DNA of 64,000 nt, from assembly GCA_035489015.1 (NCBI GenBank), contig DATHKR010000338.1:1-64000 (forward strand), read 5' to 3'. Positions 37,954 to 46,461 of the stretch are shown here, in pieces. The translations under genes and the position numbers were made by a program. The DNA is from DATFRY01 sp035489015 (lineage in GTDB: Bacteria > Myxococcota_A > Polyangia > Haliangiales > Haliangiaceae). The notes below the pieces were generated by a model that searched no databases, was not told the origin of the DNA, and was given only the letters and a program-made list of their open reading frames with translations. Positions within the stretch are counted from its first letter, which is position 1; every line of letters starts with the position of its first letter.

Positions 37954-38672
37954 GCGGACATCTCCTCTGGGTCGTCGGTGTCGGCGCGAGGTCCGGTGAC
38001 GCGGTGGAACGTGAAGTCGGGGTCGCCGGAGCTGGCCCCGTGTGCGCCCGCGAGCGGGCCGCGGCAGGCCCGGCAGCACGGCGAGTCGAACCAGGTGACC
38101 TGGGCGCAGTCGGGGCATCGGGTCAGCCAGGCGTTGCTGCGGCGCGTGGATGTCCAGGTGGGGTGGCCACCGTGGCGGCGGCGAAGTCTGGCCAGGGAGT
38201 GCAGCGGCCAGTGGTTGAACGGGCCGCCGGCCGTGGTGTCCAGCGACTTGGGCGGGTGGCCTATGAGGACCAGTTCACCGCCGGGGAACGGGCAGTCGCA
38301 GGTGAGGCCGTGGCAATCGCACGCCCTGGTTGATCCAAGCTCGTAGGCCTTCTCGATCCTCGGGACGCCTGGCCCTTTGACCTCGATCCAAGTGCCTGTC
38401 AGCGGGAGCCAGAAGTCGGGTATGTACCGGGCTCCCGAGGGGAGGTCGATCGTCTGCGGTTCGTACTCCCAGGCGACGTTGAGCTCATCGAGGGTGCACG
38501 CCCACGACGCCTCCAGGGCTGAGCGGAACGTCGTGCCGCGGTAGACGGTGGGCAGGGCCTCGATGGTCATGCCGCCGGCGAGGGCGCCGGGGCTGCCGGC
38601 CGGGTTCTCCTGTCGGGCATGCCTTGATTCGATGCGGTCGAGGAAGGCTTCGAAGGCGTTGCGTTGGCTCAC
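37950..38672 (-). CDS. PD-(D/E)XK-like nuclease with zinc end
   Basis: 240 residues. YRGTTFRSALEASWACTLDE, YEPQTIDLPSGARYIPDFWL and TWIEVKGPGVPRIEKAYELG provide the spaced D...E-x-K of PD-(D/E)XK nucleases, as in restriction-like and Holliday-junction enzymes. CDCHGLTCDC and CPDCAQVTWFDSPCCRACRG form a C-terminal zinc domain. Adjacent to the DnaB-like gene, so a replication or recombination nuclease is likely. GTG 38672. Confidence 0.75.
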   Translation of the reverse strand: MSQRNAFEAFLDRIESRHARQENPAGSPGALAGGMTIEALPTVYRGTTFRSALEASWACTLDELNVAWEYEPQTIDLPSGARYIPDFWLPLTGTWIEVKGPGVPRIEKAYELGSTRACDCHGLTCDCPFPGGELVLIGHPPKSLDTTAGGPFNHWPLHSLARLRRRHGGHPTWTSTRRSNAWLTRCPDCAQVTWFDSPCCRACRGPLAGAHGASSGDPDFTFHRVTGPRADTDDPEEMSA

Positions 38673-39997
38673 CAGATCGCTCCTGTCGGGGAGTAGCCCG
38701 TGTACGGGTCGGCGTCGATGGGCTGGTAGGAGGTCCACGGCCAGGCGATGCCCTGCTTGATGAACTTGGGCCAGTCGCGTTCGTCGCGCATACCGCGCCA
38801 GGGGACGACGGCCCGGCCACGGGCGCCTTCGTGGTTCTGTGCGGACTTCTCGTCGTCGACGGGTCGCAGGCCGAACCCGAACTCGGGCCAGCGCATCCAC
38901 AGCGAGCTGCCGAGGGGGCGCAGGCTGCGGGGTCCGATGCCGTTGCCGTGGGGGGCGTGGGCTTCCATGAGGACGGCGCATCCGGCGGTGGCGCGGGCCT
39001 CGTCGATCACGACGGACACCTTGCGGGCGAGCTCTTCGTCGTTGGGGTTCCCGGCGTGCAGCCGGTAGACGGGGCCGATGATCAGCACCTGGGGTTTGAT
39101 CTTCTCGATGCGGCGCATCAGCCACGCCCGGTCTGCGGGGCGGGTCAGGTCGAGGCCCTGGGGGCGGCACTCGATGTGGAACTGGCCGCGCTTGACGGGC
39201 CGTTCGACGGACTCGGCAGCGGCGAGCATGGGCCGGAACTTGCGGCGGGAGGCGGGCGCCCCGTTCTCGCAGTCGAGGGTCAGGACGCGGACGGGCTCGA
39301 TGGTCTCCCCGGTCCGGAACGGGTGGAGGCCCGCGGCGAGGGTGACGGAGATCTGGCGCAGCAGGGTGGACTTCCCGCCGCCTTCGGACGCGGTGAGGAT
39401 CAGCCGGTCCTGGTGTTCGAGGAGGCCGGGGACGACCCAGTCGTAGGTGTCCTCGTGGTTGACGAAGTCGAGAATGTCCTCGGTGGGCAGTTCTTCGGCT
39501 GCGGCGCCCTGGTCGCGGAGTTCGCGGATCTGGGTGACGGCCCGCTCGACGAGCTCGGGCGTTGCAGTGGTCGTGCCGTAGGCGGTTTCGCTGAGGTCGG
39601 TGGCGAGACTGATGACGGCCCGGCGCTGCGCACGGTCCATGACGATGTCCGCGTACTCGGCGGCGTTCGCGGGGCTGGTCGCGGTAAATGTCCAGCTGGC
39701 CAGCTGGTGGATGTACGAGGGCCCGCCGGCCCGGGTGAGGCGTCCGGTGTCGCCAAGGTGCTTGGACAGGGTGATCGGGTCGACTGCCTTGCCGGCCGCG
39801 GCCATCTCGCCCATGGCGGTGAGGATCAGCGTGTGGGCGGGCTGGTAGCAGGCGGCGGGGTCGAGGCGGTCGAGGACGGCGCGCAGGGCGGGGCGGCTGA
39901 AGAGGCTGGAGCCCAGCGCGGTGATCTCGGCGGAGATGTCCTGGGGTGGGGTGCGCGGGGTGTCGAGGTCGTCGGTGGGTTCGAGGTCGGTGGTCAT
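38669..39997 (-). CDS. DnaB-like replicative ATPase/helicase
   Basis: 442 residues. N-terminal DnaB-type helical domain (ALRAVLDRLDPAACYQPAHT, VDPITLSKHLGDTGRL), then a RecA-like ATPase: LILTASEGGGKSTLLRQISV (Walker A), VLTLDCENG, KPQVLIIGPVYRLH (Walker B) and AVLMEAHAP (sensor). Fits AAA_25/RepA-type or DnaB C-terminal helicases of phages. Translated right after the initiator with a one-base overlap. Confidence 0.85.
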   Translation of the reverse strand: MTTDLEPTDDLDTPRTPPQDISAEITALGSSLFSRPALRAVLDRLDPAACYQPAHTLILTAMGEMAAAGKAVDPITLSKHLGDTGRLTRAGGPSYIHQLASWTFTATSPANAAEYADIVMDRAQRRAVISLATDLSETAYGTTTATPELVERAVTQIRELRDQGAAAEELPTEDILDFVNHEDTYDWVVPGLLEHQDRLILTASEGGGKSTLLRQISVTLAAGLHPFRTGETIEPVRVLTLDCENGAPASRRKFRPMLAAAESVERPVKRGQFHIECRPQGLDLTRPADRAWLMRRIEKIKPQVLIIGPVYRLHAGNPNDEELARKVSVVIDEARATAGCAVLMEAHAPHGNGIGPRSLRPLGSSLWMRWPEFGFGLRPVDDEKSAQNHEGARGRAVVPWRGMRDERDWPKFIKQGIAWPWTSYQPIDADPYTGYSPTGAIW

Positions 39998-40914
39998 CAG
40001 AAGATCCCTCGTTCTTCGGGGCTCTGGCCGGCGACGGCGCGGAGATGGGAACGCTGCTGTCGGTCGGCGGTCTTCTTCGCGTCATCCCTGATCCACTTCT
40101 GCCAGGCGTCGGGCCAGGAGCGGCGGTCGACGCCGGTGGATCGGTAGTGGCTGACGAACTGCTGCGTGGAGTGCTCGATGTCGACGGCCGCCCCGAAGGT
40201 GAGGTTCGCCCAGCGGCGCATCGTGTCGGTGACGGCGAAGCCTGCGTCGTCGATGGGGGCTTCGCCGGGCGGCGCGGACTCGCGCGCACTACTACCTGCA
40301 CCCTCCCCACCTACATCAGCCATAGAAGGGGTACGGGTACGGGTCGGGTCGGGAACGCGCGTGCGCGGGGCAGCGTCTCCGGCACCGTCTCGCGACGCGT
40401 CTTGAGACGCATCTGTAGATGCGTCTACATCCTGGTCGTCGGCAGGCGGTTCCGGCTCAGGTCCGTTGCCCCGGGACTTCTTCCGCCACCGCTGCTGACG
40501 TGCAGACTTGGCCTCACGCTCGGCGCGAACCTGCTCGGCGGTGGGGTTGTACTCGTGGTAGTCGTGGATCTCCCAACCGCGTACTTTCGTGTCGTTGTTC
40601 GCGGCACGAACTTCGACGCGACTTTGACGCGACTTCGACACGACGGCGGCACGAACTTGACGCGACGGCGGCACGAACGCGGCACGAACGCGCGTCGACG
40701 GCACCCACAGGCCGACGTCAACGAGCTCCGCGGCCGCACCTTTGGCTCCCCGGATGTCGGCGACGAGGCGCAGTTCGGTCTCGGCGACGAAGCCGTCCGT
40801 GAGGTTCTCGGCGGACCAGCAGATCGCGGAGACGTACAGGCGGAAGGCGCGGTCGGAGAGCGGACGCACCTTGCGGTTCATCGGGAACCGGTCGTCGAAC
40901 TTGGCCCAAGGCAT
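39997..40914 (-). CDS. replication initiator with internal iterons
   Basis: 305 residues. Residues 1-72 (MPWAKFDDRFPMNRKVRPLS, AFRLYVSAICWSAENLTDGF) resemble the winged-helix N-terminal domain of phage replisome organizers. Residues 75-105 are three 11-residue repeats (VRAAFVPPSRQ, VRAAVVSKSRQ, SRVEVRAANN), encoded by 11-bp iterons. A disordered Asp/Ser-rich linker follows and a C-terminal helical domain (FVSHYRSTGVDRRSWPDAWQKWIRDDA). The layout recalls lambda O, whose gene contains the origin. Partner of the DnaB-like protein. Confidence 0.8.
   Translation of the reverse strand: MPWAKFDDRFPMNRKVRPLSDRAFRLYVSAICWSAENLTDGFVAETELRLVADIRGAKGAAAELVDVGLWVPSTRVRAAFVPPSRQVRAAVVSKSRQSRVEVRAANNDTKVRGWEIHDYHEYNPTAEQVRAEREAKSARQQRWRKKSRGNGPEPEPPADDQDVDASTDASQDASRDGAGDAAPRTRVPDPTRTRTPSMADVGGEGAGSSARESAPPGEAPIDDAGFAVTDTMRRWANLTFGAAVDIEHSTQQFVSHYRSTGVDRRSWPDAWQKWIRDDAKKTADRQQRSHLRAVAGQSPEERGIF
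40603..40702 (-). repeat. tandem 11-bp iterons inside the initiator gene (candidate origin)
   Basis: On the plus strand units begin at 40604, 40615, 40626, 40637, 40648, 40659, 40670 and 40681, with a degenerate ninth at 40692. Consensus G(A/G)C(G/A)CGA(C/A) plus three bases: GACGCGAC at 40615, 40626, 40659; GGCACGAAC at 40603, 40648, 40670, 40681. Because 3 x 11 bp = 33 bp = 11 codons, the protein shows the matching 11-residue repeats. Such arrays inside an initiator gene are the hallmark of origins like lambda's. Confidence 0.75.
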
Positions 40915-40987
40915 GTGCAGCTTCTCTCGAAAGTACGGTGCGGATAGGAGGTGCGGTGGTGGCCGGCCGGTCAGGGCCCGGCGGCGG

Positions 40988-42676
40988 TCATGCGGCGGCT
41001 GCCAGCTCGGGCGCCGCGTGCCGGGACATCTCTTCGCCGGTGATGGCTTCGACGAGGGCGGCGACGATGACTTCGGCGGCGGGCGGGGTGACGGCGTTGC
41101 CGTACTGGCGGACTTTCTCCCGCTTGTTGCCGAGGACCACGTACTCGTCGGCGAAGCTCATGGCCCGGCCGATCTCGTGGGGCTCCAGCATCCGGAAGAG
41201 CACGTCGTTGATGTCGACGTCGCCCTTGACGAGGGCGTACCGGTCGCGGGTGGACAGGGTGCCGATCGGGTCGGCGACGGGGCGCGCGGTTCCGGTGCCG
41301 TAGTAGGGGACGAGGAGGTGCTCCCAGGTGATGAGGGACTGGTGGCCGGCTGTCGTCATGGTGCGGAGGTAGTCGGCGGCGCTGGTGCAGTGTTCGCCGC
41401 CGTCGCCTTTGGAGCCGTTGTTCCGCATGACCATGGCGGGAACGTTCGGGGCGACGAGCCCGTGGTGGTTGCCGTTCGCGGAGACCGTGCCGAGCGCCTC
41501 ACCGATGGACTTACCGCGGAGCTGGTCGCCGCCGCCGCGCATGGTGACCATGAATGGCAGCCAGGCCAGGCCGGTTTCGTTGCGGGCGGTCTGCGTGCGG
41601 AGCGGGTTGTTCGCGGAGGCGGGCTCCTTCCCGTCCCGTCCTTCAACAGGGATGAGCAAGGGCGGTATGGCGAGGCCGTCGTTCTCCCGGGTGGTGCGGG
41701 TCGGCATGGGCTGGTCGAGCGGCACCGGGTCGTTGCGCCAGGTCCCTCCAGCGGGGACGACCATGGGGCGGGCGAACTTGTCGAGGCCGGCCTGGATGCG
41801 GGCGAGGGTCTTGTCGGCGAGCGGTTTGGCCCTGTCCCCGATGCGCTGGCCGGGGAGGTTCCAGTCGATGGCGACGGCGGCGGGCAGGGTGGAGGGTTCG
41901 ACGATCTGGTTGCGGCACTTCACCTCAGGGCAGCGGTAGACGTACTGCTGGCGGTAGCGGCCCATGTCGCGGGTGGGGTCCTTGAAGACCTGGACGGCGC
42001 GCACCCATTCCTGGCAGCCGGTGCACCAGGCGCGCGGGCGGAGCCACTTGTTCCAGTCGGGGGTGCGGCCCAGGGACTGGTGCCAGTAGGCGACGTACAG
42101 GCGGTCGCGGGACTGGGGTGCTTGGTGGACGGTGCGCGGGTCGGCGTGCATGGAGTTCAGGGCGATGGTGCGGGTCTCGTACCCGAGCTTCTTGATCTCG
42201 CCGATCCACCGGTCCCACTGGTCCCAGGCCCGGACGTCGACGACGTTCTCGACGACGCCCGCCTTGACGAGTCCGCCGCGCTGCTGCACCCCGCGCAGGT
42301 ACATGGGGACTTCCTCCATGAGGGCGCGGGAGCGTTCGACCTCTTCGGAGGGGGCGCCGTCGCCGAACAGGTCGCCCTGCAGGGTGTTCGCGAAGTCCCG
42401 CTTCTTGCCGCGGGCGTTCGACCACTGCGGGCACTCGGGGCTGGCCCAGAAGATGTCGGTGACGGGCCACCGCTCGACCGGGGCCTCGCGGATGTCGCCG
42501 CGGTAGTGGTCGACGAGGGGGAAGTTCGCTGCGTGCGACTCGATGGCCTTGGCCCAGTGGTTCGCGGCCCGCTCCACCCGCACCCCGGGCACCGAGTGCA
42601 TGCCCTGGGAAGACCCGCCGGCCCCGCAGAACCAGTCCATGACGGTGAGCGCGTCGTCGTCGTTGCGGTAGCTCAT
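40988..42676 (-). CDS. DNA cytosine-5 methyltransferase
   Basis: 562 residues. WFCGAGGSSQGMHSVPG (motif I), ASPECPQWSNARGKKRD (motif IV with S-P-E-C-P replacing P-P-C), VENVVDV (VI), QSRDRLYV (VIII), and KVRQYGNAVTPPAAEVIVAA (X). An inserted zinc ribbon (CTGCQEW, CPEVKC) sits in the target-recognition region. The PEC-P-x-W-S variant recurs in actinophage C5 methylases. No restriction partner nearby. ATGA overlap with 42673. Confidence 0.9.
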   Translation of the reverse strand: MSYRNDDDALTVMDWFCGAGGSSQGMHSVPGVRVERAANHWAKAIESHAANFPLVDHYRGDIREAPVERWPVTDIFWASPECPQWSNARGKKRDFANTLQGDLFGDGAPSEEVERSRALMEEVPMYLRGVQQRGGLVKAGVVENVVDVRAWDQWDRWIGEIKKLGYETRTIALNSMHADPRTVHQAPQSRDRLYVAYWHQSLGRTPDWNKWLRPRAWCTGCQEWVRAVQVFKDPTRDMGRYRQQYVYRCPEVKCRNQIVEPSTLPAAVAIDWNLPGQRIGDRAKPLADKTLARIQAGLDKFARPMVVPAGGTWRNDPVPLDQPMPTRTTRENDGLAIPPLLIPVEGRDGKEPASANNPLRTQTARNETGLAWLPFMVTMRGGGDQLRGKSIGEALGTVSANGNHHGLVAPNVPAMVMRNNGSKGDGGEHCTSAADYLRTMTTAGHQSLITWEHLLVPYYGTGTARPVADPIGTLSTRDRYALVKGDVDINDVLFRMLEPHEIGRAMSFADEYVVLGNKREKVRQYGNAVTPPAAEVIVAALVEAITGEEMSRHAAPELAAAA

Positions 42677-43650
42677 GCTGCGGCTCCTTCGGGGTGGCGT
42701 TGGAGTTCTTGTTGGAGGTGTTGGCGGGTGACGCCGATGCGGGCGGCGGCGGTGTCGTAGTCGCAGCCGTGGCGGATGAGTTCGCGGCCGTCGTCGGCAA
42801 TGTCGGCGCCGCGGTGGGAGGCGGCGGAGCGGGCGGCCGTGAGGGCCTTCATGAACTCGGTCCTGGCCAGGTGCTGGTGGTCCCGCTTCCACTCCTGGTG
42901 GGCGGCCTCGCACCGCTGGCAGACGGGGAGGTGTGTATTGCGGTGGGTCCACCAGCCTCGGTCGGTGCCGCAGTGCCCTGTTGAGTCGGGGACGGCGGCC
43001 GGGTCGTCGATGTTGTCCCAGGCCCCGGGCGGTGCCCAGCCCTGTTTCGCGGCGTAGTTGCGGGCGATGGTGGTTCCGGCGCTGGGCGGCGGGAGTGTTC
43101 CGGCGAGGACGGTGTAGGCGGCGGTGATCTTCGCGGCCAGGTGGTGGCGGACGGTGGGCTGGCGGGTGGCGCAGATGGTGTGTACGCGGCTCTCGCTGGT
43201 GGCGAACCCGCCGATGTCGGCGATGTGGCGGGCGGAGTAGCCGAGTGCGCGGAGGGCTTGGAGTCGGCGGCGGCTTCCGGTGGCGTCGACGTATTTGCCG
43301 CGCGCGCTGGGGGGCTGCGGTGCCACGGCGAGGATCTTGTTCTGGGTGCTGCGGTTGATCGCGGCCCGCCTGCCCGAGCTGATCAGGCGGAGGTTGCCGG
43401 GTTCGCAGCCGGTGGCCGCGGCGATCTGGTCCCACGTCATGGTCTGGCAGAGGGCTTGGAGTCGGGTGCGGGCCTGGTCTGCCGGTACGCGGGCGCCCTT
43501 GCCGAGGTCTCGCATGGCCTTGTTGTGCTTCTTGGTCCGCAGCCGGGCTTTGCGGCAGGGCGGGCAGTCGCACGGCGGTCGGTAGCCGGGGGCGCCGTTG
43601 CCGCGGGCGTAGGTCCCGTGTGCGGGCGGTTCGTTGGTTGCGGTGGTCAT
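42673..43650 (-). CDS. multi-HTH phage regulator, 325 aa
   Basis: A Cys-rich N-terminus (HGTYARGNGAPGYRPPCDCPPCRKARLRTKK) followed by at least three HTH units: MTWDQIAAATGCEPGNLRLI, YSARHIADIGGFATSESRVH and DYDTAAARIGVTRQHLQQEL, plus CGTDRGWWTHR and CQRCEAAH zinc elements. Family of actinophage DNA-binding proteins beside replication genes. Likely sequence-specific DNA binding; exact role unknown. Confidence 0.75.
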   Translation of the reverse strand: MTTATNEPPAHGTYARGNGAPGYRPPCDCPPCRKARLRTKKHNKAMRDLGKGARVPADQARTRLQALCQTMTWDQIAAATGCEPGNLRLISSGRRAAINRSTQNKILAVAPQPPSARGKYVDATGSRRRLQALRALGYSARHIADIGGFATSESRVHTICATRQPTVRHHLAAKITAAYTVLAGTLPPPSAGTTIARNYAAKQGWAPPGAWDNIDDPAAVPDSTGHCGTDRGWWTHRNTHLPVCQRCEAAHQEWKRDHQHLARTEFMKALTAARSAASHRGADIADDGRELIRHGCDYDTAAARIGVTRQHLQQELQRHPEGAAA

Positions 43651-43901
43651 CGCTTCCCCCGTTCGGTGTCGTGGTCGTCGGCGGGCATGCCGTAGATGAG
43701 TTCGCAGGTGTCGTGTGCGGCGAGGTTGATGCCGGGCCGGTTGTCGGGTGCGGCGGGTACGCCGTCGGCGAGCTGGTCGAGGCATGCGGCTTCGGCTTCG
43801 ATGGCGGTGAGGAACCGGTACGCGGCGACGCTCATCTCGGCTTCGTGCACGGTCCGTTGTGCTTGCTGCCAGGACCGTCGGAGCCACCAGGGGAGCTTCA
43901 C
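43647..43901 (-). CDS. hypothetical protein, 84 aa
   Basis: VKLPWWLRRSWQQAQRTVHE then helices AYRFLTAIEAEAACLDQLAD and a polar end. No family recognised. Tail of a 4-gene run of tiny membrane or soluble genes. Confidence 0.55.
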   Translation of the reverse strand: MKLPWWLRRSWQQAQRTVHEAEMSVAAYRFLTAIEAEAACLDQLADGVPAAPDNRPGINLAAHDTCELIYGMPADDHDTERGKR

Positions 43902-44059
43902 GTCCGCCTCCAGGTGTCGAGGCGGATCGCGGCGTACCAGAGGCCGTACAGCAGCCAGAAGGTGACGGTCGCGACGAACAGCCATTTGGTGGCGGTGACG
44001 ATGAGGGCGCCGGCGAACGCGATGATGAAGAAGGTGTTGACGTAGGTCTCGAAGCTCAT
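43898..44059 (-). CDS. two-helix membrane mini-protein, 53 aa
   Basis: TFFIIAFAGALIVTATKWLF and VATVTFWLLYGLWYAAI form two membrane helices with a basic end (RLDTWRRT). ATGA/GTGA overlaps at both ends argue for expression. Might be a small holin- or pore-like protein, but that is speculation. Confidence 0.55.
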   Translation of the reverse strand: MSFETYVNTFFIIAFAGALIVTATKWLFVATVTFWLLYGLWYAAIRLDTWRRT

Positions 44060-44145
44060 CGCCGCCCCCTGAACCAGGCTCCGGCTGCGGCGATGAGGGC
44101 CCCGGCGATGATGAGCGCGGGGATGATCCAGGCGAGGTTGCTCAT
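44056..44145 (-). CDS. 29-aa single-pass membrane peptide
   Basis: MSNLAWIIPALIIAGALIAA then AGAWFRGRR: one membrane helix and a basic tail. ATG 44145 overlaps the upstream stop. Its stop overlaps the next ATG. Extremely short but well placed. Confidence 0.5.
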   Translation of the reverse strand: MSNLAWIIPALIIAGALIAAAGAWFRGRR

Positions 44146-44528
44146 GCGGCGGCCCTCGCGTTCTGGTCCCGGAGGGCTGCCCGCTCGCGCCGCCGCTTGC
44201 TGAACGCGACGCGGCCGTGCGGGGTGAGGACGTAGACCTTGACGGTCTTCCCGTGGGCTTTCTTGTTGACCGAGGTGACTTCGTCGACGATCTCGACGAG
44301 CGGCACCTTGTGCGGTGCGACGAGGCCGTGGAAGAACAGGCCGGCGGCCTTGTAGCCGATCTCGGGGAGCACGGCGCGCAGTTCGTTCATGCTGAACCGG
44401 CTGCCGTCTCCGGCGATGGAGTCGATGGCCTGCTCCAGGAGGAGCCGGTCGTACTGGGTGACGTTGCCGTACAGGCGGGCCAGCGCGGCGTTCGCCAGGT
44501 CGCGGGCCTCGGCGGAGGTGATGGTCAT
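44142..44528 (-). CDS. winged-helix-like protein, 128 aa
   Basis: MTITSAEARDLANAALARLY, RFSMNELRAVLPEIGYKAAG and LFFHGLVAPHKVPLVEIVDEVTSVNKKAHGKTVKVYVLTPHGRVAFSKRRRERAA. A beta-wing with a basic end suggests a DNA-binding winged helix. No named family. Confidence 0.65.
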   Translation of the reverse strand: MTITSAEARDLANAALARLYGNVTQYDRLLLEQAIDSIAGDGSRFSMNELRAVLPEIGYKAAGLFFHGLVAPHKVPLVEIVDEVTSVNKKAHGKTVKVYVLTPHGRVAFSKRRRERAALRDQNARAAA

Positions 44529-45283
44529 GACGTGTTCTCCTCGTCGGCGAAGAGGCTGCTCTGCGGGTTGTTGTTGCCGCGCGCTTCCCACTGGGTGCGG
44601 TAGCGGTCGACTTCGTCGGAGCACTCCTGCCGGGCGTGGAACACCGCCGAGTTCTCCGGGAGGTCCGGCCGCCACAGGTTCGGGCCGGGGAAGCGGGCGG
44701 CCTTCTGGCGGGCGTTGACGTACTCGCCGCAGCCGAGGCAGTGGCCGGGTGCGATGTCCATGAGGACGTCGGCGCGGGCGGCCTGCCGGTCGCCTTCACG
44801 TTCGGCGAGTTCGTCGTGGCAGGGCGGGAGTTCACCGCACGCGGAACAGATCGCGTAGTGCTCGGGCAGCACGTCCCAGGAGTGGTCTGCGGGGCCGATC
44901 AGGTGGAGGGGCTTCTCCTGCGGCCTGCCGTCGGGGGCGAGGATGAACGCGTAGGGGCGTCCGGTCCACGTCAGCTTCTCGGGGCGGTCGCCGCGCGGGT
45001 AGCGCTCCCAGTAGGTGAGGGCTTCCTTGAAGCGCTCCTCATGCTTGTCGCCCCACAGGTCGAGGGGTCGTTCGGCAAGCTCGACGACGCGGTACGGCTG
45101 CCCGTCCCAGACGACGAGGATGCCGGGCTTGAGCTGCACGTAGTTGGCGAGGAACTCCTTGTCGTGGATGCGCTGCTCCTGGCGCCGCATGGCGGACGAG
45201 TGCTCGCCGTACCGGTTGGTCTTCGTGCGGGGAGGGTGGACGCCGCCACGCTTCGTGGGCTGACCCACGTACCAGCGGTTCAT
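44525..45283 (-). CDS. zinc-knuckle hypothetical protein, 252 aa
   Basis: N-terminal half: MNRWYVGQPTKRGGVHPPRT and GILVVWDGQPYRVVELAERP, a beta barrel-like segment similar to SH3/OB folds. C-terminal half: CSACGELPPCHDEL, PGHCLGCGEYVNA. Mixed beta and zinc. ASCH gene follows. No recognised family. Confidence 0.65.
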   Translation of the reverse strand: MNRWYVGQPTKRGGVHPPRTKTNRYGEHSSAMRRQEQRIHDKEFLANYVQLKPGILVVWDGQPYRVVELAERPLDLWGDKHEERFKEALTYWERYPRGDRPEKLTWTGRPYAFILAPDGRPQEKPLHLIGPADHSWDVLPEHYAICSACGELPPCHDELAEREGDRQAARADVLMDIAPGHCLGCGEYVNARQKAARFPGPNLWRPDLPENSAVFHARQECSDEVDRYRTQWEARGNNNPQSSLFADEENTS

Positions 45284-45675
45284 CGGGTCACCGCCTGCAG
45301 CTGCTGCTCGACGGCGGTGATCAGTTCGGCGTCGGGTGCCCAGAGACCCAGCCGCCCCTTCGCGGGCACGGGCTGCGGAAGGGCAATGACGTCGTCGAGC
45401 GTCCAGTGGTAGGCGTCGTCCTGGCTCCAGGGGCTGCACAGGCGGTCGCTCTCGGCCCAGTGGCAGCCGGTGAGCGTGGCGACGGCGACGATCGCGCTGT
45501 ACACGTCGAGGTGGTCGCCGTGGACGACTGCCCACCGGTCTCGTTCCGCGCCGGCGTGGATGAGGATGCGGGCCCCGTGGTGCTTGGCGGGGAGTTTCCA
45601 GGTGCGGTTTTCGACGCGCTTCGTCTGGTGGGCGATGGCACCCGCCCACGGCTGCTTGATCGTCAGGGCCCTCAT
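45280..45675 (-). CDS. ASCH-domain protein
   Basis: 131 residues opening MRALTIKQPWAGAIAHQTKR, the classic start of ASCH domains, with ARILIHAG and AIVAVATLTGCHW in the beta-barrel core. ASCH proteins bind RNA or modified nucleotides. Position between hypothetical genes and the replication core fits an RNA- or DNA-modification link, inferred only. Confidence 0.85.
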   Translation of the reverse strand: MRALTIKQPWAGAIAHQTKRVENRTWKLPAKHHGARILIHAGAERDRWAVVHGDHLDVYSAIVAVATLTGCHWAESDRLCSPWSQDDAYHWTLDDVIALPQPVPAKGRLGLWAPDAELITAVEQQLQAVTR

Positions 45676-46103
45676 GTCGTCCTCCCTGCGGGGATGACGG
45701 TGACCGCAACAGCCCCGGGTTCGGTGGCGGGGGCGTAGACGAGCCGCCACTGGCCGTCCCATGCGCAGCCGCACGGGTGGTCGGGGTGGGGGTGGGTGAT
45801 GAACACGGCGTGCTTCCGGACGGGCGGCCGGGTGTGTACGGGGAGGTCGGCGTCGGGGTGGTTCTTCCGCATCCATGCGTCGGCGAGGAGCGCGAGCGCC
45901 GTCCAGGTGTGGTTGTGGCCGAGGGCAACGAACTCGGTGGGCGGCTCGTCCTCCTCGCCGACTCCGGTGAGGTGGATGCCGTCGCGGGTCATGAAGCCGT
46001 ACTCGGCGGCGTTCTCCGGGGTGGGGGTGAAGAGGGCTTCGTTGGGCTGTTCGATGCCGTCGTCGTCCTCGCGGATGTCGAGGACGTACAGGGGGGTCGT
46101 CAT
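45672..46103 (-). CDS. hypothetical protein, 143 aa
   Basis: MTTPLYVLDIREDDDGIEQP, then GIHLTGVGEEDEPPTEFV and HAVFITHPHPDHPCGCAWDGQWRLVYAP. The H-P-H-P-D-H motif resembles a metallo-beta-lactamase H-x-H-x-D-H site, but the surrounding fold is too short for one. Metal binding plausible. Unknown function. Confidence 0.6.
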   Translation of the reverse strand: MTTPLYVLDIREDDDGIEQPNEALFTPTPENAAEYGFMTRDGIHLTGVGEEDEPPTEFVALGHNHTWTALALLADAWMRKNHPDADLPVHTRPPVRKHAVFITHPHPDHPCGCAWDGQWRLVYAPATEPGAVAVTVIPAGRTT

Positions 46104-46378
46104 GACGTGACCTCCGGGGCCTTGGCGCGGTCCTGGACGGTCCAGCCGAACCGGCTGGACCGGTGGCGCAGGAGGTAGCCGCCGGGCTTGCGGACACCAC
46201 TCCCGTGGATGACGTCACCTGCGTCGATGGCCTGAACAGGCTTGGCGTTGAGCTGCTCACAGAGTTGAGCGATGGGGTCGAGGCCGTACTCCTCGATGCG
46301 GTTGAGTGCGTCGGCGAGGTCTTGCCAGAGCCCGTACTCAACGGCGTCGTACATGCGGGTGGCGGTGGGATCGGTCAT
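46100..46378 (-). CDS. hypothetical protein, 92 aa
   Basis: MTDPTATRMYDAVEYGLWQD then ALNRIEEYGLDPIAQLCEQL and GVRKPGGYLLRHRSSRFGWTV. Helix-turn-helix-like spacing, weak. Overlaps the next gene as ATGA; starts after the strong hairpin at 46415. Confidence 0.6.
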   Translation of the reverse strand: MTDPTATRMYDAVEYGLWQDLADALNRIEEYGLDPIAQLCEQLNAKPVQAIDAGDVIHGSGVRKPGGYLLRHRSSRFGWTVQDRAKAPEVTS

Positions 46379-46414
46379 GCCGGTTTCCTTCCGGGTGTGG
46401 TGCGATGGGGTTCC

Positions 46415-46451
46415 GGGGCCCCCTGCCTGCTTCGGACGGGCAGGGGGCCCC
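46415..46451 (-). terminator. 13-bp hairpin, strong terminator candidate
   Basis: Perfect arms GGGGCCCCCTGCC (46415-46427) and GGCAGGGGGCCCC (46439-46451), 11-nt loop, between the RecT stop (46462) and the 46378 start. No U-run, as is usual for Streptomyces. Confidence 0.6.
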
Positions 46452-46461
46452 AACGGGGCGG

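Noticed and set aside
38624..40147. A 507-aa plus-strand frame opposite the DnaB-like and initiator genes
   Set aside because: The minus strand encodes clear Walker motifs and a DnaB fold; the antisense frame shows only Gly/Asp/Val-rich composition.
45672..46103. Metallo-beta-lactamase call for the H-P-H-P-D-H protein
   Set aside because: The motif resembles H-x-H-x-D-H but the protein is far too short and lacks the other metal ligands.
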